From NCBI GenBank assembly GCA_963925675.1, contig CAWUSW010000018.1, positions 1 through 50,764 of the forward strand: DNA of 50,764 nucleotides. Reading direction: 5' to 3'. Shown piece by piece: positions 9,130-18,263 of this stretch (the first letter of the stretch is position 1; each line of letters opens with the position of its first letter). Under the pieces are notes generated by a model. That model made no database searches, was not told the origin of the DNA, and saw nothing but the letters and a program-made list of their open reading frames with translations. Made by a program: the position numbers and the translations under genes. The stretch comes from Eutrophocola sp963925675 (GTDB taxonomy: Bacteria; Pseudomonadota; Gammaproteobacteria; Pseudomonadales; Pseudohongiellaceae).

Positions 9130-9168
9130 CGATACTCTCTAATACTTTCTAGTACTTCCTAGTACTGA
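9129..9168 (-). repeat. Four tandem imperfect 10-bp repeats in the leader of the oxygenase gene
   Basis: Read on the minus strand, the bases just before the oxygenase start are AGTACTAGGA, AGTACTAGAA, AGTATTAGAG and AGTATCGATG. The last unit runs into the ATG itself. The first three units each carry a purine run (AGGA, AGAA, AGAG) that could act as a ribosome binding site, at about 27, 17 and 7 nt from the start. Confidence 0.75.
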
Positions 9169-9221
9169 ACAAGTGTTCTGGCAATACTCTACACGCAAAT
9201 AATGACAACAAAACCAAGTGA

Positions 9222-10184
9222 TTAATACGGCCTAATCTCATCGGGCGGGAGCCGCTTAAAGCGCTTGTATTCCCATTGGTATTGCTCAGGATATTCATTA
9301 ACCGCATTTTCAATACTTCTGTTCATCGCTGTTACAGAATCTAGTATATGCTCGGCATATATTTTGGCATCGACCTTTCTAAATATAATCTTCCAACCCT
9401 TTTTTTTGTCTGTTGTTATTCGCGCAGCAAAGCCTAAAACAGCGTTTGCCCCTGTCTTTTGTATCAAGCGAGAAACCAGACTCATGGTAAGAACCTCCTT
9501 ACCAAACAAAGGAGCATATTCTCCGCCAGACTCCGGAGGAACCTGATCCGGTAAGATGCCGACAATTTCGCCATTTTTTAAGGATTTTAGCAACAAAGCT
9601 ACGCCTTTATTATCAGTGGCTACTAATTTTGCTCCTGACCGACTGCGTGCATTGTATATCAGTTTACCAAGATGTTTATTTTTTGGAGCCTGATAAAGTT
9701 GAGTGCTAATTCCACATCCGCAGTTATTTAAATACACACCGAATACTTCCCAATTTCCCAAGTGTGGTGCCAACACTACCGTCCCTTTACCGCTTGCATA
9801 TGCTTGCTGAAGCAGCTCCAAGCCTTCAACTTCCAAGATCTTTCCCAGCACTTTTTCTGTCGGCCATAACCAGGCCGGCCCGGATTCACTTAATGTTTGA
9901 AAAGTGTTGATTATGCTGTTTTTAGCCAGTAGTTGGCGCTTACTTTTATTATCTTTCGGGTAACACAGCTGCAGGTTGATTTCAGTTATTTCTGCCATTC
10001 TTGAAGACAGCAGCCAACTCAAGCGCCCCATTACAGCGCCTATGCTTCTAACGACAGGCAGTGGCAAAATCGCAAGAATACGCAGGAAATTTATAAGTAT
10101 CAAAGATTTCAATTTATCAGGTGCCGGTGGTGCGCTCGTTTTATTATTTCTACCAGGTAGAATACAGTTAATTCTCGCTATCAA
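9222..10184 (-). CDS. LpxL/HtrB-family lysophospholipid or lipid A acyltransferase
   Basis: 320 residues. The family transfers acyl chains from acyl carrier protein to lipid A or to lysophospholipids at the inner membrane. The catalytic HX4E motif is His141-Leu-Gly-Asn-Trp-Glu146, preceded by one hydrophobic N-terminal segment (about 27-60). A related gene occupies the same position beside glyQ in Pseudomonas. The start is TTG at 10184 and is uncertain: the first 25 residues are polar and unlike the family, so translation may begin later. The gene is divergent from glyQ. With waaC and the oxygenase it suggests a small lipopolysaccharide cluster, though ornithine-lipid or phospholipid substrates are also possible. 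Confidence 0.88.
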   Translation of the reverse strand: MIARINCILPGRNNKTSAPPAPDKLKSLILINFLRILAILPLPVVRSIGAVMGRLSWLLSSRMAEITEINLQLCYPKDNKSKRQLLAKNSIINTFQTLSESGPAWLWPTEKVLGKILEVEGLELLQQAYASGKGTVVLAPHLGNWEVFGVYLNNCGCGISTQLYQAPKNKHLGKLIYNARSRSGAKLVATDNKGVALLLKSLKNGEIVGILPDQVPPESGGEYAPLFGKEVLTMSLVSRLIQKTGANAVLGFAARITTDKKKGWKIIFRKVDAKIYAEHILDSVTAMNRSIENAVNEYPEQYQWEYKRFKRLPPDEIRPY

Positions 10185-10310
10185 GACAGGTTTTTAGCAT
10201 AATTAGCGCTTTTTAAATCTAGGGATCTCTCATTAAGCCTGAACAGTTTCAGGAATTCAGAGAATTTACCTAGTCTAATTTTATCTGAATTAAGCCTCCA
10301 GGAGCCATTT

Positions 10311-11258
10311 TTGAATAATTCGGCACCCATTGACGTGTCAACGTTTCAGGGACTCATTCTGGCCCTTCAGCAATTCTGGGCCGATCACGGCTGCGTCATT
10401 ATACAACCTCTGGATATTGAAGTAGGGGCTGGCACCTTCCATCCAGCTACTTTTCTGCGTGCTATTGGCCCGGAGAGCTGGAATAGTGCTTATATTCAGC
10501 CCTGTCGACGACCTACTGACAGTCGCTATGGCGAAAACCCAATGCGCTTGCAGCATTATTACCAGTTTCAGGTAATCCTCAAACCTTCTCCAGCCAACAT
10601 TCAGGATTTGTACTTAAAATCCCTAAAGTTTCTCGGAATTGACACGAACGTCCACGATATTCGCTTTGTTGAAGATAACTGGGAATCTCCTACACTGGGC
10701 GCATGGGGCCTGGGCTGGGAAGTGTGGCTTAATGGCATGGAGGTTACCCAATTTACCTATTTCCAACAGGTTGGTGGGCTTGAATGCTTTCCTGTTAGTG
10801 GTGAAATCACCTATGGCATCGAAAGAATTGCCATGTACCTGCAGGGCGTAGACAGTATCTACGATATTGTTTGGGCCGAAACGCCCAATGGGACTGTCAC
10901 TTATGGGGATGTTTTCCACCAAAATGAAGTTGAGATGTCAGCCTATAATTTTGAATACGCCAATATTGATAATCTTTTCAAGGGTTTTGATGATAGCGAA
11001 ACACAATGCCAGCATTTAATCGACAGCAAACTTGTTCTGCCGGCCTATGAGATGGTCTTGAAAGCCTCACATTATTTCAACCTCCTCGATGCAAGATCTG
11101 CAATTTCAGTAACCGAAAGGCAACGTTATATTTTGAGGGTGCGCACATTGGCACGTCTGGTAGCCCAGGCCTATTTAGACTCAAGAGCAAGACTTGGTTT
11201 TCCTCTGGCACCTGAAGCGCTAAGAATATCTGCCCTGGAGAAATTCAATAATGAATAA
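10311..11258 (+). CDS. glyQ: Glycyl-tRNA synthetase alpha subunit
   Basis: 315 residues, typical length for the alpha subunit of the bacterial alpha2beta2 enzyme that charges tRNA-Gly. The N-terminus FQGLILALQQFWADHGC and the segments PCRRPTDSRYGENPMRLQHYYQ and EVWLNGMEVTQFTYFQQ are diagnostic. The start is TTG at 10311 with AGGAG nine bases upstream. It overlaps glyS by 8 nt, so the two subunits are translationally coupled. Confidence 0.97.
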   Translation: MNNSAPIDVSTFQGLILALQQFWADHGCVIIQPLDIEVGAGTFHPATFLRAIGPESWNSAYIQPCRRPTDSRYGENPMRLQHYYQFQVILKPSPANIQDLYLKSLKFLGIDTNVHDIRFVEDNWESPTLGAWGLGWEVWLNGMEVTQFTYFQQVGGLECFPVSGEITYGIERIAMYLQGVDSIYDIVWAETPNGTVTYGDVFHQNEVEMSAYNFEYANIDNLFKGFDDSETQCQHLIDSKLVLPAYEMVLKASHYFNLLDARSAISVTERQRYILRVRTLARLVAQAYLDSRARLGFPLAPEALRISALEKFNNE

Positions 11259-13326
11259 CCAGGATTTACTCATTGAAATTGGCACTGAAGAATTACCACC
11301 AAAGGCATTACCAACCTTGTCAAAAGCTTTTCAACGAGAAATTGAAAAAGGGCTAAAGCTCAACAATCTCGCTTTTGAAGGTAGCAGAATATTTGCCACA
11401 CCAAGAAGATTGGCAGTTCTCGTTACAGCCCTGCAGACAATGCAAGATGCTGTCACAGTAGAAAAGTTTGGCCCAGCGCTACAAGCTGCCTTTGATGATC
11501 AAGGCAAACCAAGCAAAGCTGCTGAGGGTTTCGCGCGATCATGTGGTGTCACGGTTGCAGATTTGCAGCAAAAGAATGACGGCAAGCTGGAAAAACTTTA
11601 TTTCTCTGCAAAGCGGGATGGGGAGCAAACCACTGCTTTATTACCAGAAATAATCAATCAGGCACTGGCAGCTTTACCTATCCCTAAAAGAATGCGCTGG
11701 GGTTCTTCAAAAGAAGAGTTTGTACGCCCGGTACATTGGGCTGTTGTATTGTTCGGGGATCAGCCTGTATCAACACAGATTCTCGGCATTCAATCCGGAA
11801 ATGAAACCAGAGGTCACCGTTTTCATCACCCTCAGGCTATAAGGCTTAATAAGCCCGCAGCATATGAAAGTATATTGACTGATACAGCTTATGTCATACC
11901 GAACTTCAATATCAGAAAAGAAAAAATACGATTTTTAATTGAAGCTCAAGCACAACAAATTAATGCAACGATAGACCTGGATGAGGAGTTACTTGCTGAG
12001 GTGACAGCCTTGGTTGAATGGCCTGTTGCTTTAACAGGTGCATTTGATCAACGCTATCTGGCAGTACCAAAAGAAGCGATTATTTCTTCATTAAAGAAGC
12101 ATCAAAAATGTTTTTATCTCGAGGATAGGAATGGAAATATCTTACCTAATTTCATCACGGTAAGTAATCTGGAAAGTCTTGATCCTGGTAAGGTTATAGC
12201 CGGCAATGAAAAAGTCATTGGGCCCAGACTTGCAGACGCTGACTTCTTTTATAGCCAGGACAAAAAACACAGCCTCGAATCAAAAAGAGAAAAACTGCAA
12301 ACAGTTATCTTTGAGCAATCTTTGGGCACGGTTTTTGATAAAACAGAACGTGTGGCCAAGCTTTCTTCGTATATAGCTGAACAAACAGGGGCAGATACAG
12401 CGCTCGCTATAAGAGCTGCCCAGATTGCTAAATGCGATTTGCTTACTGGCATGGTTGGTGAATTTGCTGATCTGCAGGGCACCATGGGTCAATATTATGC
12501 ACACCATGATGGTGAACCAGATGAAGTTGCCCAGGCAATGAGTGAGCAATATTTGCCACGTTTTGCCGGTGATCAACTTCCTGAATCCAATACCGGTATA
12601 ATTCTGGCCCTCGCAGAAAGGATAGACACCATTGTCGGGCTTTTCGGCATTGGCCAACCTCCCACCGGCTCAAAAGATCCTTATGCACTTAGACGTGCAG
12701 CACTGGGCATACTCAGGATTATTGTAGAGAAAAAACTATCTCTGGATCTTGCTTCCTGTATTAAAAATGCTATTAGTCATTTCCCGGAGTTACCGGTAAA
12801 AGACCATCTTGAAAATTCAGTCCTGGATTTTATTTTTGATAGATTCAGGGCCTGGTATAACGATGAAGGCATCTCAACAAATATTTTTATGGCAGTAGAC
12901 GCCGTTAGAACAGCCAGCCCTCTTGATTTTGATCTTCGTATAAAAGCCGTCAATCAATTTTCTACCATGCCTGAAGCAGAAGCGCTCTCAATGGCCAACA
13001 AAAGAGTTTCTAATATATTAGCCAAGCTGGATGAACAGCCTTCTACTGATATTGATTCTTCTTTATTTACAGAAAACGCAGAAAAACAACTGGCTGAAAA
13101 ACTCAGCGCATTATTGCTTGAAGTTAAACCTCTATTAGAAAAAAATAATTATAGTGAGGCACTGACAGCCATGGCAACCTTGCAAAAAGATGTTGACTGC
13201 TTTTTTGATGAAGTCATGGTTAATACAGAAGATGAACTTATCAGAAAAAATCGGCAGTCTTTACTTCAGCAATTAAGACATCTGTTTTTACAAATTGCTG
13301 ATATTTCACTTTTGCAGTCCAGCTAG
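11251..13326 (+). CDS. glyS: Glycyl-tRNA synthetase beta subunit
   Basis: 691 residues, usual length for the beta subunit, which holds the tRNA-recognition domains. It begins LLIEIGTEELPPKALP, the family hallmark, and contains KRMRWGSSKEEFVRPVHW and ADADFFYSQDKK. A C-terminal anticodon-binding-type helical region follows from about residue 560. The ATG overlaps the end of glyQ by 8 nt. The next gene, gmhB, begins 11 bp after its stop, so glyQ-glyS-gmhB-plsC look like one transcription unit. Confidence 0.97.
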   Translation: MNNQDLLIEIGTEELPPKALPTLSKAFQREIEKGLKLNNLAFEGSRIFATPRRLAVLVTALQTMQDAVTVEKFGPALQAAFDDQGKPSKAAEGFARSCGVTVADLQQKNDGKLEKLYFSAKRDGEQTTALLPEIINQALAALPIPKRMRWGSSKEEFVRPVHWAVVLFGDQPVSTQILGIQSGNETRGHRFHHPQAIRLNKPAAYESILTDTAYVIPNFNIRKEKIRFLIEAQAQQINATIDLDEELLAEVTALVEWPVALTGAFDQRYLAVPKEAIISSLKKHQKCFYLEDRNGNILPNFITVSNLESLDPGKVIAGNEKVIGPRLADADFFYSQDKKHSLESKREKLQTVIFEQSLGTVFDKTERVAKLSSYIAEQTGADTALAIRAAQIAKCDLLTGMVGEFADLQGTMGQYYAHHDGEPDEVAQAMSEQYLPRFAGDQLPESNTGIILALAERIDTIVGLFGIGQPPTGSKDPYALRRAALGILRIIVEKKLSLDLASCIKNAISHFPELPVKDHLENSVLDFIFDRFRAWYNDEGISTNIFMAVDAVRTASPLDFDLRIKAVNQFSTMPEAEALSMANKRVSNILAKLDEQPSTDIDSSLFTENAEKQLAEKLSALLLEVKPLLEKNNYSEALTAMATLQKDVDCFFDEVMVNTEDELIRKNRQSLLQQLRHLFLQIADISLLQSS

Positions 13327-13337
13327 ATAACGCCCCC

Positions 13338-13901
13338 ATGACCTCCAATTTAATCATTCTCGATCGTGACGGTGTAATTAATTACGACTCGGATGACTAT
13401 ATAAAAAGTGCCGAAGAATGGATGCCGCTTCCAGGTAGTATTGAGGCTATTAGTGAACTTTCACGAGCAGGATTCAAGATTTGTGTTGCTACCAATCAAT
13501 CTGGACTCGGCAGAGGACTTTTCACTGAATACGAGCTGTCCAATATACATGAATTAATGCGCCTGGTTGTTGAAGAGCAGGGCGGTAAAATTGATGGCAT
13601 TTTTTTCTGTCCACACTCTCCGGAAGAAAATTGTCCTTGTCGTAAACCCGGAACTGAATTATTAAATCAGATTGAACAGCAATTTTCGCAATCCGTTGAA
13701 AATTGCTGGTTTATCGGTGATACAGAAAAGGACATAGATGCTGCGCTGGCCAAGAATTGTAAACCAATTCTTGTTTTAACCGGTAAAGGGAGTCTTACCC
13801 ATGCAACCATTACCCCTGACAAATTAACCAATATTCCAGTTTTTGATGATCTTTTTTCTGCCACCATGTTTGTAATATCAGAACTAAACAGCACAAACTG
13901 A
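13338..13901 (+). CDS. gmhB: D-glycero-beta-D-manno-heptose-1,7-bisphosphate 7-phosphatase
   Basis: 187-residue HAD-family phosphatase acting in the ADP-heptose pathway for lipopolysaccharide core. The HAD nucleophile motif is Asp9-Arg-Asp11 (LDRDGVINYD), motif II is the Thr of ATNQSGLGRG, and the acidic motif is FIGDTEKDID. The zinc loop of the family is present as CPHSPEENCPCRKP. It supplies precursor for the heptosyltransferase 5 kb upstream, and precedes plsC by 10 bp. Confidence 0.95.
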   Translation: MTSNLIILDRDGVINYDSDDYIKSAEEWMPLPGSIEAISELSRAGFKICVATNQSGLGRGLFTEYELSNIHELMRLVVEEQGGKIDGIFFCPHSPEENCPCRKPGTELLNQIEQQFSQSVENCWFIGDTEKDIDAALAKNCKPILVLTGKGSLTHATITPDKLTNIPVFDDLFSATMFVISELNSTN

Positions 13902-13911
13902 CTTCGAATTT

Positions 13912-14607
13912 ATGCAATTTATTCGTTCACTCATTTATTACTTTGGCTCTTACGGTTTACTCGTCCCGCACGCAATACTATGTGTTATATCTGGTATCTT
14001 TCTGCCACTCAAAATTCGTTACAAATATTTTCTTCTATGGAATGCCTTTAATATCTGGTGGCTCAGCATTACTTGTGGCGTAAAATTACAGGTATCTGGC
14101 CGCGAGAACATTCCAGATGAATCATTTATTTTGTTGTCCAACCACCAAAGTCCCTGGGAAACAATTTATTTCTACTGGTTTTTTCGTCCTATTTGCGCAA
14201 CCCTAAAAAAGGAACTACTGCGAATCCCATTCTTTGGTTGGGCATTAAACTTTCTTGATCCCATAGCAATTGATAGAAGTAAAAAGGGCAGGGCGCTACA
14301 GCAGGTACTGGATCAAGGACAGGAAAAGCTCAAGAGCAATATTTCAGTATTAATTTTCCCTGAAGGAACTCGAGTCGCTCCAGGTGTTGAAAAGAAATTT
14401 TCTGCAGGTGGTGTACAACTTGCAATATTGGCTGGTAGAAAGATACTACCCGTGGCACATAACGCCGGTGTTTGCTGGCCAGCACACAAAATTATCAAAC
14501 ATCCCGGGACTATAAAAGTCGTTATTGGAACCCCAATAGATCCTGCAGGCAGAAACCCGAAAGAGGTTATCCGGGAAATTGAAACCTGGATACGTCAGGC
14601 AACTTAA
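13912..14607 (+). CDS. plsC: 1-acyl-sn-glycerol-3-phosphate acyltransferase (PlsC family)
   Basis: 231 residues. The enzyme makes phosphatidic acid from lysophosphatidic acid at the inner membrane. The catalytic motif is His78-Gln-Ser-Pro-Trp-Glu83; the family more often has Asp at the last position, but Glu is common in this Pseudomonas-type subgroup. The substrate motif FPEGTR is present. Two hydrophobic segments lie in the first 55 residues. It ends the glyQ-glyS-gmhB-plsC run and is convergent with gyrB, with 32 bp between stops and no clear terminator. Since origin-linked homologues in Pseudomonas have been linked to lysophosphatidic acid acylation, the call is fairly firm. Confidence 0.9.
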   Translation: MQFIRSLIYYFGSYGLLVPHAILCVISGIFLPLKIRYKYFLLWNAFNIWWLSITCGVKLQVSGRENIPDESFILLSNHQSPWETIYFYWFFRPICATLKKELLRIPFFGWALNFLDPIAIDRSKKGRALQQVLDQGQEKLKSNISVLIFPEGTRVAPGVEKKFSAGGVQLAILAGRKILPVAHNAGVCWPAHKIIKHPGTIKVVIGTPIDPAGRNPKEVIREIETWIRQAT

Positions 14608-14639
14608 GCACTTGAATATAAGTCCTGCTGGAAAAATAC

Positions 14640-17054
14640 TCAAATATCCAGGTTAGAAACATTCAATGCGTTAGTCTCAATAAATTGTCGGCGCGGCTCT
14701 ACATGATCACCCATCAATGTAGAAAACAACTGATCTGCACCCATGGCATCATCAATAGTCACCTGCAACATTCTTCTGTATTCAGGGTCCATGGTAGTTT
14801 CCCACAATTGTGATGGGTTCATTTCTCCCAAACCTTTATACCTTTGCAGATAAATGCCCCTCATGGCTTCTTTCATCAACCAATCGAGTGCTTCTTTAAA
14901 GTCAGTAACTGGAAGAGTTTTTTCACCTCTTTTTACATAGGCGCCTTCTTCAAACAATCCTGACAGTTTTTCGCCAAGAGAGATGATTTCCTTGTATTCT
15001 TTTGACTTGAACAATTCGGGACGCAAGGTAGTTTTCCTTGAAACACCATGAATGATTGATTTCACCATGGGTTCATAGAGCTGTTCTTCTTCATCATGAA
15101 TTACACTGAACTCATATGTCGCACCGGAAGTACTTGTGTCAGCTACTTTCTTTTCCAGGGCTTTAGTCCAGTCTTCAACTTTATCGCTATTAGACAAATC
15201 GTCATAGGTCAAAACAGGATGGCTTATCAATTCTTCTACAACTTCACCAGGATACTGGCTGGACAATCTTTTTATAATTGAACGGACGTTTCGGTATTCA
15301 TTGACTATAGACTCAAGTGCACTACTGCTAATCCCGGGCGCATCTGAATTGACATGGAGGCTGGCTCCTTCCAAAGCATTCGTCGTTTGAAATATAGCCA
15401 ACTCTTCTTCATCTTTCAGATATTGTTCTTGTTTCCCTTTACGGATTTTAAACAGCGGAGGCTGGGCAATAAATATATGTCCCCTTTCAACTAATTCTCG
15501 CATCTGCCGAAAGAAAAATGTCAGCAGTAAAGTTCTAATATGAGATCCGTCAACATCCGCATCCGTCATAATAATAATACTGTGATATCGCAAGCTTTCT
15601 GGATTAAAGCCTTCACTCCCAATACCGCAGCCCAAGGCTTTAATCATCGTGCCGATTTCAGCAGAGCTCAGCATTTTGTCAAAGCGAGCTTTTTCCACAT
15701 TCAGAATTTTGCCTTTAAGCGGCAAAATTGCCTGATTTTTCCGATTACGTCCCTGTTTGGCTGAACCTCCTGCAGAGTCACCCTCCACAAGATATATTTC
15801 TGAAAGCGCAGGGTCTTTTTCCTGACAATCAGCCAACTTTCCGGGTAATCCGGCAATATCCAGAGCACCCTTGCGACGTGTCATTTCCCGTGCCTTTCTT
15901 GCCGCCTCTCTGGCTCGAGCGGCATCTAACATCTTATTAACAATACTTTTCGCTTCCTGGGGGTTTTCCATCAAATAGTCTGAAAATTGACGCCCCATTT
16001 CTTGTTCAACGGCGGTTTTTACTTCAGAAGAGACAAGCTTATCCTTGGTTTGTGAAGAAAACTTCGGATCTGGCACTTTCACAGAGATAATTGCAGTTAG
16101 CCCTTCTCTGGCGTCATCCCCGGAAGTGGGCACTTCCTTACCATTTTTATTACCCAATTCTTTATCAATATAACTCTTCAACACACGCGTTAACGCTCCC
16201 CGAAATCCTGCCAGGTGAGTGCCGCCATCTCGTTGGGGAATATTATTGGTATAAGCGTAAATGCTTTCTGTATAACCATCATTCCATTGCAACGCGACTT
16301 CAATACCGATATTTTCAGCTTCTGCTGAAAAATGAAAAATTTTGTTTACTGGCGTCTTGTTCTGGTTCAAATAGTCGACAAAAGCTTCAAGACCGCCTTC
16401 ATATTTAAAGGTTTCAGATTTCTCACTGCGCTCATCTGACAGCTCAATAGCAATACCCGCATTCAAATAGGCCAATTCACGAAGTTTTTTCGCAAGCACA
16501 GCATATTCGAATTCAATATTGGTAAAGGTATCCACAGAGGGCTTGAAATGGCATAGCGTGCCGGATTGGTCAGTTTTCGCGGTGACCTTTAATGGCGCTT
16601 GAGGTACACCATGGTGATAGATTTGTTCAAAGGTTTCACCATTGCGATAAATGGTTAATTTTAAATAGGAGGACAGTGCATTCACTACCGATACCCCCAC
16701 ACCATGCAAACCGCCACTTACCTTATAGCTGTTGTCATCAAATTTTCCACCAGCATGTAAAACGGTCATGATTACTTCAGCAGCAGAAACGCCTTCTTCA
16801 TGAATTTCCGTTGGTATGCCTCTGCCGTTATCCGAGACACTTACTGTTTCATCGCTGTGGATAATCACCTTGATCAGGTCACAATGACCTGCAAGAGCTT
16901 CATCAATAGAGTTGTCTACCAGTTCGAAAACCATGTGATGCAAACCAGTGCCATCGTCAGTATCACCGATGTACATACCTGGTCGCTTTCTGACCGCATC
17001 AAGGCCCTTCAGGACCTTAATACTTGAAGAATCATAGGTATCATTTTCAGCCAT
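14640..17054 (-). CDS. gyrB: DNA gyrase subunit B
   Basis: 804 residues, standard for Gammaproteobacteria with the extra insert in the toprim region. It is the ATPase subunit of gyrase, which introduces negative supercoils. The GHKL ATPase region shows ELVDNSIDEALAGHC, DNGRGIP and GGLHGVGVSVVNALS; the toprim domain shows the EGDSAGGSAKQGR and DADVDGSHIRTL metal-binding motifs. The C-terminus has the GyrA-contacting QRYKGLGEMNPSQLWETTM. It is the last gene of the dnaA-dnaN-recF-gyrB unit, 65 bp after recF. Confidence 0.98.
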   Translation of the reverse strand: MAENDTYDSSSIKVLKGLDAVRKRPGMYIGDTDDGTGLHHMVFELVDNSIDEALAGHCDLIKVIIHSDETVSVSDNGRGIPTEIHEEGVSAAEVIMTVLHAGGKFDDNSYKVSGGLHGVGVSVVNALSSYLKLTIYRNGETFEQIYHHGVPQAPLKVTAKTDQSGTLCHFKPSVDTFTNIEFEYAVLAKKLRELAYLNAGIAIELSDERSEKSETFKYEGGLEAFVDYLNQNKTPVNKIFHFSAEAENIGIEVALQWNDGYTESIYAYTNNIPQRDGGTHLAGFRGALTRVLKSYIDKELGNKNGKEVPTSGDDAREGLTAIISVKVPDPKFSSQTKDKLVSSEVKTAVEQEMGRQFSDYLMENPQEAKSIVNKMLDAARAREAARKAREMTRRKGALDIAGLPGKLADCQEKDPALSEIYLVEGDSAGGSAKQGRNRKNQAILPLKGKILNVEKARFDKMLSSAEIGTMIKALGCGIGSEGFNPESLRYHSIIIMTDADVDGSHIRTLLLTFFFRQMRELVERGHIFIAQPPLFKIRKGKQEQYLKDEEELAIFQTTNALEGASLHVNSDAPGISSSALESIVNEYRNVRSIIKRLSSQYPGEVVEELISHPVLTYDDLSNSDKVEDWTKALEKKVADTSTSGATYEFSVIHDEEEQLYEPMVKSIIHGVSRKTTLRPELFKSKEYKEIISLGEKLSGLFEEGAYVKRGEKTLPVTDFKEALDWLMKEAMRGIYLQRYKGLGEMNPSQLWETTMDPEYRRMLQVTIDDAMGADQLFSTLMGDHVEPRRQFIETNALNVSNLDI

Positions 17055-17119
17055 TGTAATACTTTCCTCATATGTACTAAGCGCTTGATTTATATGGCAC
17101 TTTTTGGTATTTCAGGCCC

Positions 17120-18223
17120 CTAGCCCGCGGGCATATCCTGAATGCTAATACTACCATGTTTCACGTGGAACAGCTTGCATTCTTGGAGCTCATAATTGCT
17201 GTGTCTTATAATTTCCAGCAACTCATCCTGGTCTGTTCCCGTTAAAAAAAGCTGGCCCCCTAACTCTCTTAACAAGCTGCAGACTTTTACCCTGTTTTCT
17301 TTATCAAGCTCAGCCGGCAAATCATCAATCAGATATAAACATTGCCGCCCAGACTGCTGGGCCAGGAAGGCGCCTTGTGCCAACTTCATGGCGCCAACCA
17401 GTAACTTTTGCTGACCGCGCGAAAGTATGTCACAGGCGTTTTCAGCCCCCACTTTTATCTTGAGATCGGCTCGCTGTGGTCCAGCAACAGTATGGCCGAA
17501 ACTCAAATCCCTGTGTAGCCCCTTTTCAAGCACCGCCAGGATATCATCTTCTTCGTTCCAGCCACGGATGTAGCGCAAGCTCAGACCATCCACCTGGATC
17601 AATCTGGCGAGCATTTGCTTAAGGAAAGGAAGAAAGGCTGAAAGATAGACCCTTCTCGAGTCATCTATTTCCTTTGCATGGCGTGCAAACTCCTGAGTCC
17701 AGGGCGCAAGCTCAGCTTCAGGAGCTCTGCGTTTGAGTAAGATATTTCGGTTTTGCAGGCTGCGCTGAAATTCACGCCAGTGATTATGAAACTGATGTTT
17801 CACGTGGAACACGCCCCAATCAATATATTGTCTTCTGATCTTTGGGCCGCCTTCCAGAAGCCTGAAAGCTTCAGCATTGAGCAACTGCAGAGGTAGATGC
17901 TTCGCCAGTTCTGCAGAAGATTGCGCTGTTTCTCCCTGCACCTTTATCTTTGGGGGGGCATCCAGACTCCTGCTGGCGCCAAGTGTTGTGCCATCCAATA
18001 GCTCGCCAAAGACGGAGCAGCTGCGCATTCCATGCTGAATTAGGGGAGTTTGCTGAGTATTTCTAAAAGATCGGCCAAGGCCCAGGAAATAGATGGCCTC
18101 AAGTATGCTCGACTTGCCGCTGCCATTCTCACCAGCGATAAGGTTTACACCAGAGGCCAGCTCCAGTGCTTCCTGAGCAATATTGCGGAAAGTAGTTAGC
18201 TGTAACTTATGAATGCTGGGCAT
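17120..18223 (-). CDS. recF: Recombination mediator RecF, containing two parS sites
   Basis: 367 residues, normal length. RecF is an SMC-like ATPase that helps RecOR load RecA at gaps. Walker A is GENGSGKSS near residue 33, the ABC signature is LSRGQQK, and Walker B is LYLIDDLPAELD. The peptide FHVKH occurs twice, near residues 138 and 352; both copies are the translation of parS palindromes in the DNA. The start is ATG at 18223, 40 bp after dnaN. The C-terminal extension carrying the second FHVKH is beyond the conserved core, so that site may cost the protein little. Confidence 0.97.
   Translation of the reverse strand: MPSIHKLQLTTFRNIAQEALELASGVNLIAGENGSGKSSILEAIYFLGLGRSFRNTQQTPLIQHGMRSCSVFGELLDGTTLGASRSLDAPPKIKVQGETAQSSAELAKHLPLQLLNAEAFRLLEGGPKIRRQYIDWGVFHVKHQFHNHWREFQRSLQNRNILLKRRAPEAELAPWTQEFARHAKEIDDSRRVYLSAFLPFLKQMLARLIQVDGLSLRYIRGWNEEDDILAVLEKGLHRDLSFGHTVAGPQRADLKIKVGAENACDILSRGQQKLLVGAMKLAQGAFLAQQSGRQCLYLIDDLPAELDKENRVKVCSLLRELGGQLFLTGTDQDELLEIIRHSNYELQECKLFHVKHGSISIQDMPAG
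17157..17172. promoter_or_regulatory. parS centromere site 1 (inside recF, 3' end)
   Basis: The 16-base sequence TGTTTCACGTGGAACA is read on the plus strand. Its complement, TGTTCCACGTGAAACA, fits the widely conserved chromosomal ParB target TGTTNCACGTGAAACA at every defined base. ParB/Spo0J binds such sites, loads as a CTP clamp and marks the origin for ParA-driven segregation. It lies in the C-terminal codons of recF, about 11 kb from parAB. Confidence 0.92.
17796..17811. promoter_or_regulatory. parS centromere site 2 (inside recF, middle)
   Basis: A second copy identical in all 16 bases to site 1, in the same orientation and 639 bp away. It is in the same codon phase, so it also encodes Phe-His-Val-Lys-His in RecF. 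Two identical 16-base sites in one gene cannot be chance. Bases just outside the 16-mer differ between copies. Confidence 0.92.
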
Positions 18224-18263
18224 TCTGCACCCTGCACTAAATCCTGCAAAGAGAAAGGGTTCA

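Noticed and set aside
14608..14639. Possible terminator between plsC and gyrB
   Set aside because: Only 32 bp, with no stem of useful length and no T run.
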